Assembly (NCBI GenBank): GCA_964503595.1
Contig: CAZDAM010000131.1
Span: 1 to 7,724, forward strand
DNA from: CAZDAM01 sp964503595
GTDB lineage: Bacteria; Muiribacteriota; UBA6191
Length of the DNA: 7,724 nt
Direction of reading: 5' to 3'
Part shown: piece by piece, positions 7,076 to 7,724 of the stretch
How positions within the stretch are numbered: position 1 is the first letter of the stretch
Layout of the letters: every line of letters starts with the position of its first letter
The notes under the pieces: generated by a model
Database searches by the model: none
Told to the model about the DNA's origin: nothing
Seen by the model: only the letters and a program-made list of their open reading frames with translations
Translations under genes and position numbers: made by a program

Positions 7076-7654
7076 TCAGTCCTCTTGTTTTAGTTGCGGC
7101 TGTTTGGCTTTTTTGGGGGAGAACATCAGGGACATGGAGCGTCCCTCAAGACGTGGGTCACCATCAGCAATAGCCAGTTCCGCCAGTTCATCCCTCAGTT
7201 TTTCCAGCATGACTTTACCGTTTTCGGTGTAGGCCATCTCTCTTCCCCTGAATTGCAGGGTCAGCTTGACTTTGCATCCATCATCCAGGAACTCAATGAT
7301 GGCACGCTTTTTGATGTCCAGATCATTCTGGCCAATTTTGGGGCGCAACTTGATTTCCTTAATGGTCTGAGTGCTGGCTTTCTTCTTGGACTCCTTGGCT
7401 TTTTTTTCCTGCTGGTACTTGTACTTGCCATAATCCATGATTTTGGCCACAGGAGGAGATGCCAGAGGAGCAACTTCCACCAGATCGAGTCCAGCTTCGC
7501 GAGCGTTGCCCAGGGCCTGATCCAGGGAGATGACTCCTAGCTGATTGCCTTCTTGGTCGATCACACGGAGCATCGGAGCCCGAATCATGCGATTGATACG
7601 GGTACGATTGTTTTGGGGTCCGTTCTGACCGAAAGGCTTGGAATAGCGTCTTAT
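7076..7654 (-). CDS. infC: Translation initiation factor IF-3, with probable ATA start codon
   Basis: IF-3 binds the 30S subunit, keeps it apart from 50S, and checks the start codon and initiator tRNA. The 192-residue product shows an N-domain (about 16-82: RTRINRMIRAPMLRVID, GVISLDQAL, LDLVEVAP, PPVAKIMDYGKYKYQ), a Lys-rich linker (about 83-93: EKKAKESKKKA) and a C-domain (about 98-180: IKEIKLRPKIGQNDLDIK, KVKLTLQFRGREM). A short non-conserved tail QPQLKQED follows. The start is placed at ATA (7654-7652), six bases after GGAGG (7665-7661). The adjacent ATC (7657-7655, three-base spacing) is the alternative. No ATG, GTG or TTG at useful spacing is available. Non-AUG starts (AUU, AUC, AUA) are well known for infC and let IF-3 repress itself. 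The gene end overlaps the rpmI ribosome site, and the next start lies one base after the stop. Confidence 0.95.
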   Translation of the reverse strand: MRRYSKPFGQNGPQNNRTRINRMIRAPMLRVIDQEGNQLGVISLDQALGNAREAGLDLVEVAPLASPPVAKIMDYGKYKYQQEKKAKESKKKASTQTIKEIKLRPKIGQNDLDIKKRAIIEFLDDGCKVKLTLQFRGREMAYTENGKVMLEKLRDELAELAIADGDPRLEGRSMSLMFSPKKAKQPQLKQED

Positions 7655-7665
7655 GATCAACCTCC
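7652..7665 (-). promoter_or_regulatory. infC ribosome site and ATA start
   Basis: The Shine-Dalgarno GGAGG (7665-7661) is followed by TTG-ATC-ATA. TTG touches it with no spacing, ATC has three bases and ATA six, so ATA fits best. All are in frame with IF-3. The near-perfect ribosome site combined with a poor start codon is the arrangement expected for IF-3 self-control through start-codon discrimination. Confidence 0.75.
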
Positions 7666-7670
7666 AGAAA

Positions 7671-7697
7671 ATAAAAAAAATCTGCCAAAAGCAGATT
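7671..7697 (-). terminator. Intrinsic terminator / attenuator just upstream of infC
   Basis: In RNA sense, AATCTGC (7697-7691), a five-base loop and GCAGATT (7685-7679) form a seven-pair stem. It runs straight into a T-rich stretch TTTTTTATTTT that ends three bases before the infC ribosome site. It is either the terminator of the gene beyond the right edge or, because it sits so close to the infC ribosome site, the terminator of an attenuated leader. Leader attenuation responding to L20 is known for infC-rpmI-rplT in Bacillus-type bacteria. The upstream leader needed to decide is cut off. Confidence 0.7.
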
Positions 7698-7702
7698 CCC
7701 AT

Positions 7703-7718
7703 TCCAAATAGCATTGGA
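7703..7718. repeat. Short inverted repeat ahead of the infC-leader terminator
   Basis: TCCAA (7703-7707), six bases, TTGGA (7714-7718) form a perfect five-pair dyad six bases before the terminator stem in the infC transcript. It could be part of a structured leader, an operator, or chance. Too little sequence remains on the right to fold the full leader. Confidence 0.3.
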
Positions 7719-7724
7719 CTATCC

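Noticed and set aside
7094..7540. Plus-strand open frame of 148 codons opposite infC
   Set aside because: Antisense of a clear IF-3 gene. The hydrophobic Leu/Phe runs are the complement of the Lys/Glu-rich linker.
7655..7714. ATG at 7714 as the infC start
   Set aside because: It would place the terminator hairpin, T-run and Shine-Dalgarno inside the coding region and add 20 Phe/Trp/Ile-rich residues not found in IF-3.

Overview
The window carries two blocks, both read leftward (minus strand). The right block (about 6463-7654) is the translation cluster infC-rpmI-rplT: initiation factor IF-3, then ribosomal proteins L35 and L20. It is followed by a strong intrinsic terminator at 6401-6439. 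The left block, from 6290 to the left edge, is one very large open reading frame. I followed it codon by codon for 2,096 residues without a stop, and it runs out of the window. It encodes an exported fibre-like protein that I cannot name.

The organism is a bacterium of moderate G+C (about half, by eye). The standard infC-rpmI-rplT order and Shine-Dalgarno-led genes support this. A Sec-type signal peptide followed by an 'FQG-L-x-D-x-x-G-x-P' N-terminal domain is a combination I associate with large secreted proteins of less-studied Gram-negative lineages (deltaproteobacteria-like, Planctomycetes/Omnitrophota-like and similar). The phylum cannot be fixed from this sequence.

The giant protein reads, from its N-terminus (right) to the window edge (left): signal peptide (residues 1 to about 28); a compact N-terminal domain (about 33-175); about 1,160 residues of beta-rich tail-fibre-like sequence with recurring 'D-x-S/T-N-P ... 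L-D-P' and 'G-x-L-x-V-x-G' motifs and one 'ADTL ... RRDINN ... TF' motif; then, from residue 1337, at least 75 successive ten-residue repeats held in exact register over 2,250 bases with no insertion or deletion. A hydrophobic residue falls every fifth position, which suggests a long beta-solenoid stalk. This is the most unusual content of the window.

In the ribosomal block, infC appears to start with the rare codon ATA, and an intrinsic-terminator-like hairpin sits immediately before its Shine-Dalgarno sequence, which suggests attenuation. infC and rpmI are separated by one base. rplT has its own strong ribosome site with a small GNRA-type hairpin just in front. No gene-free stretch exceeds 300 bases; the longest is 6291-6462 (172 bases), which holds the operon terminator and the upstream region of the giant gene.
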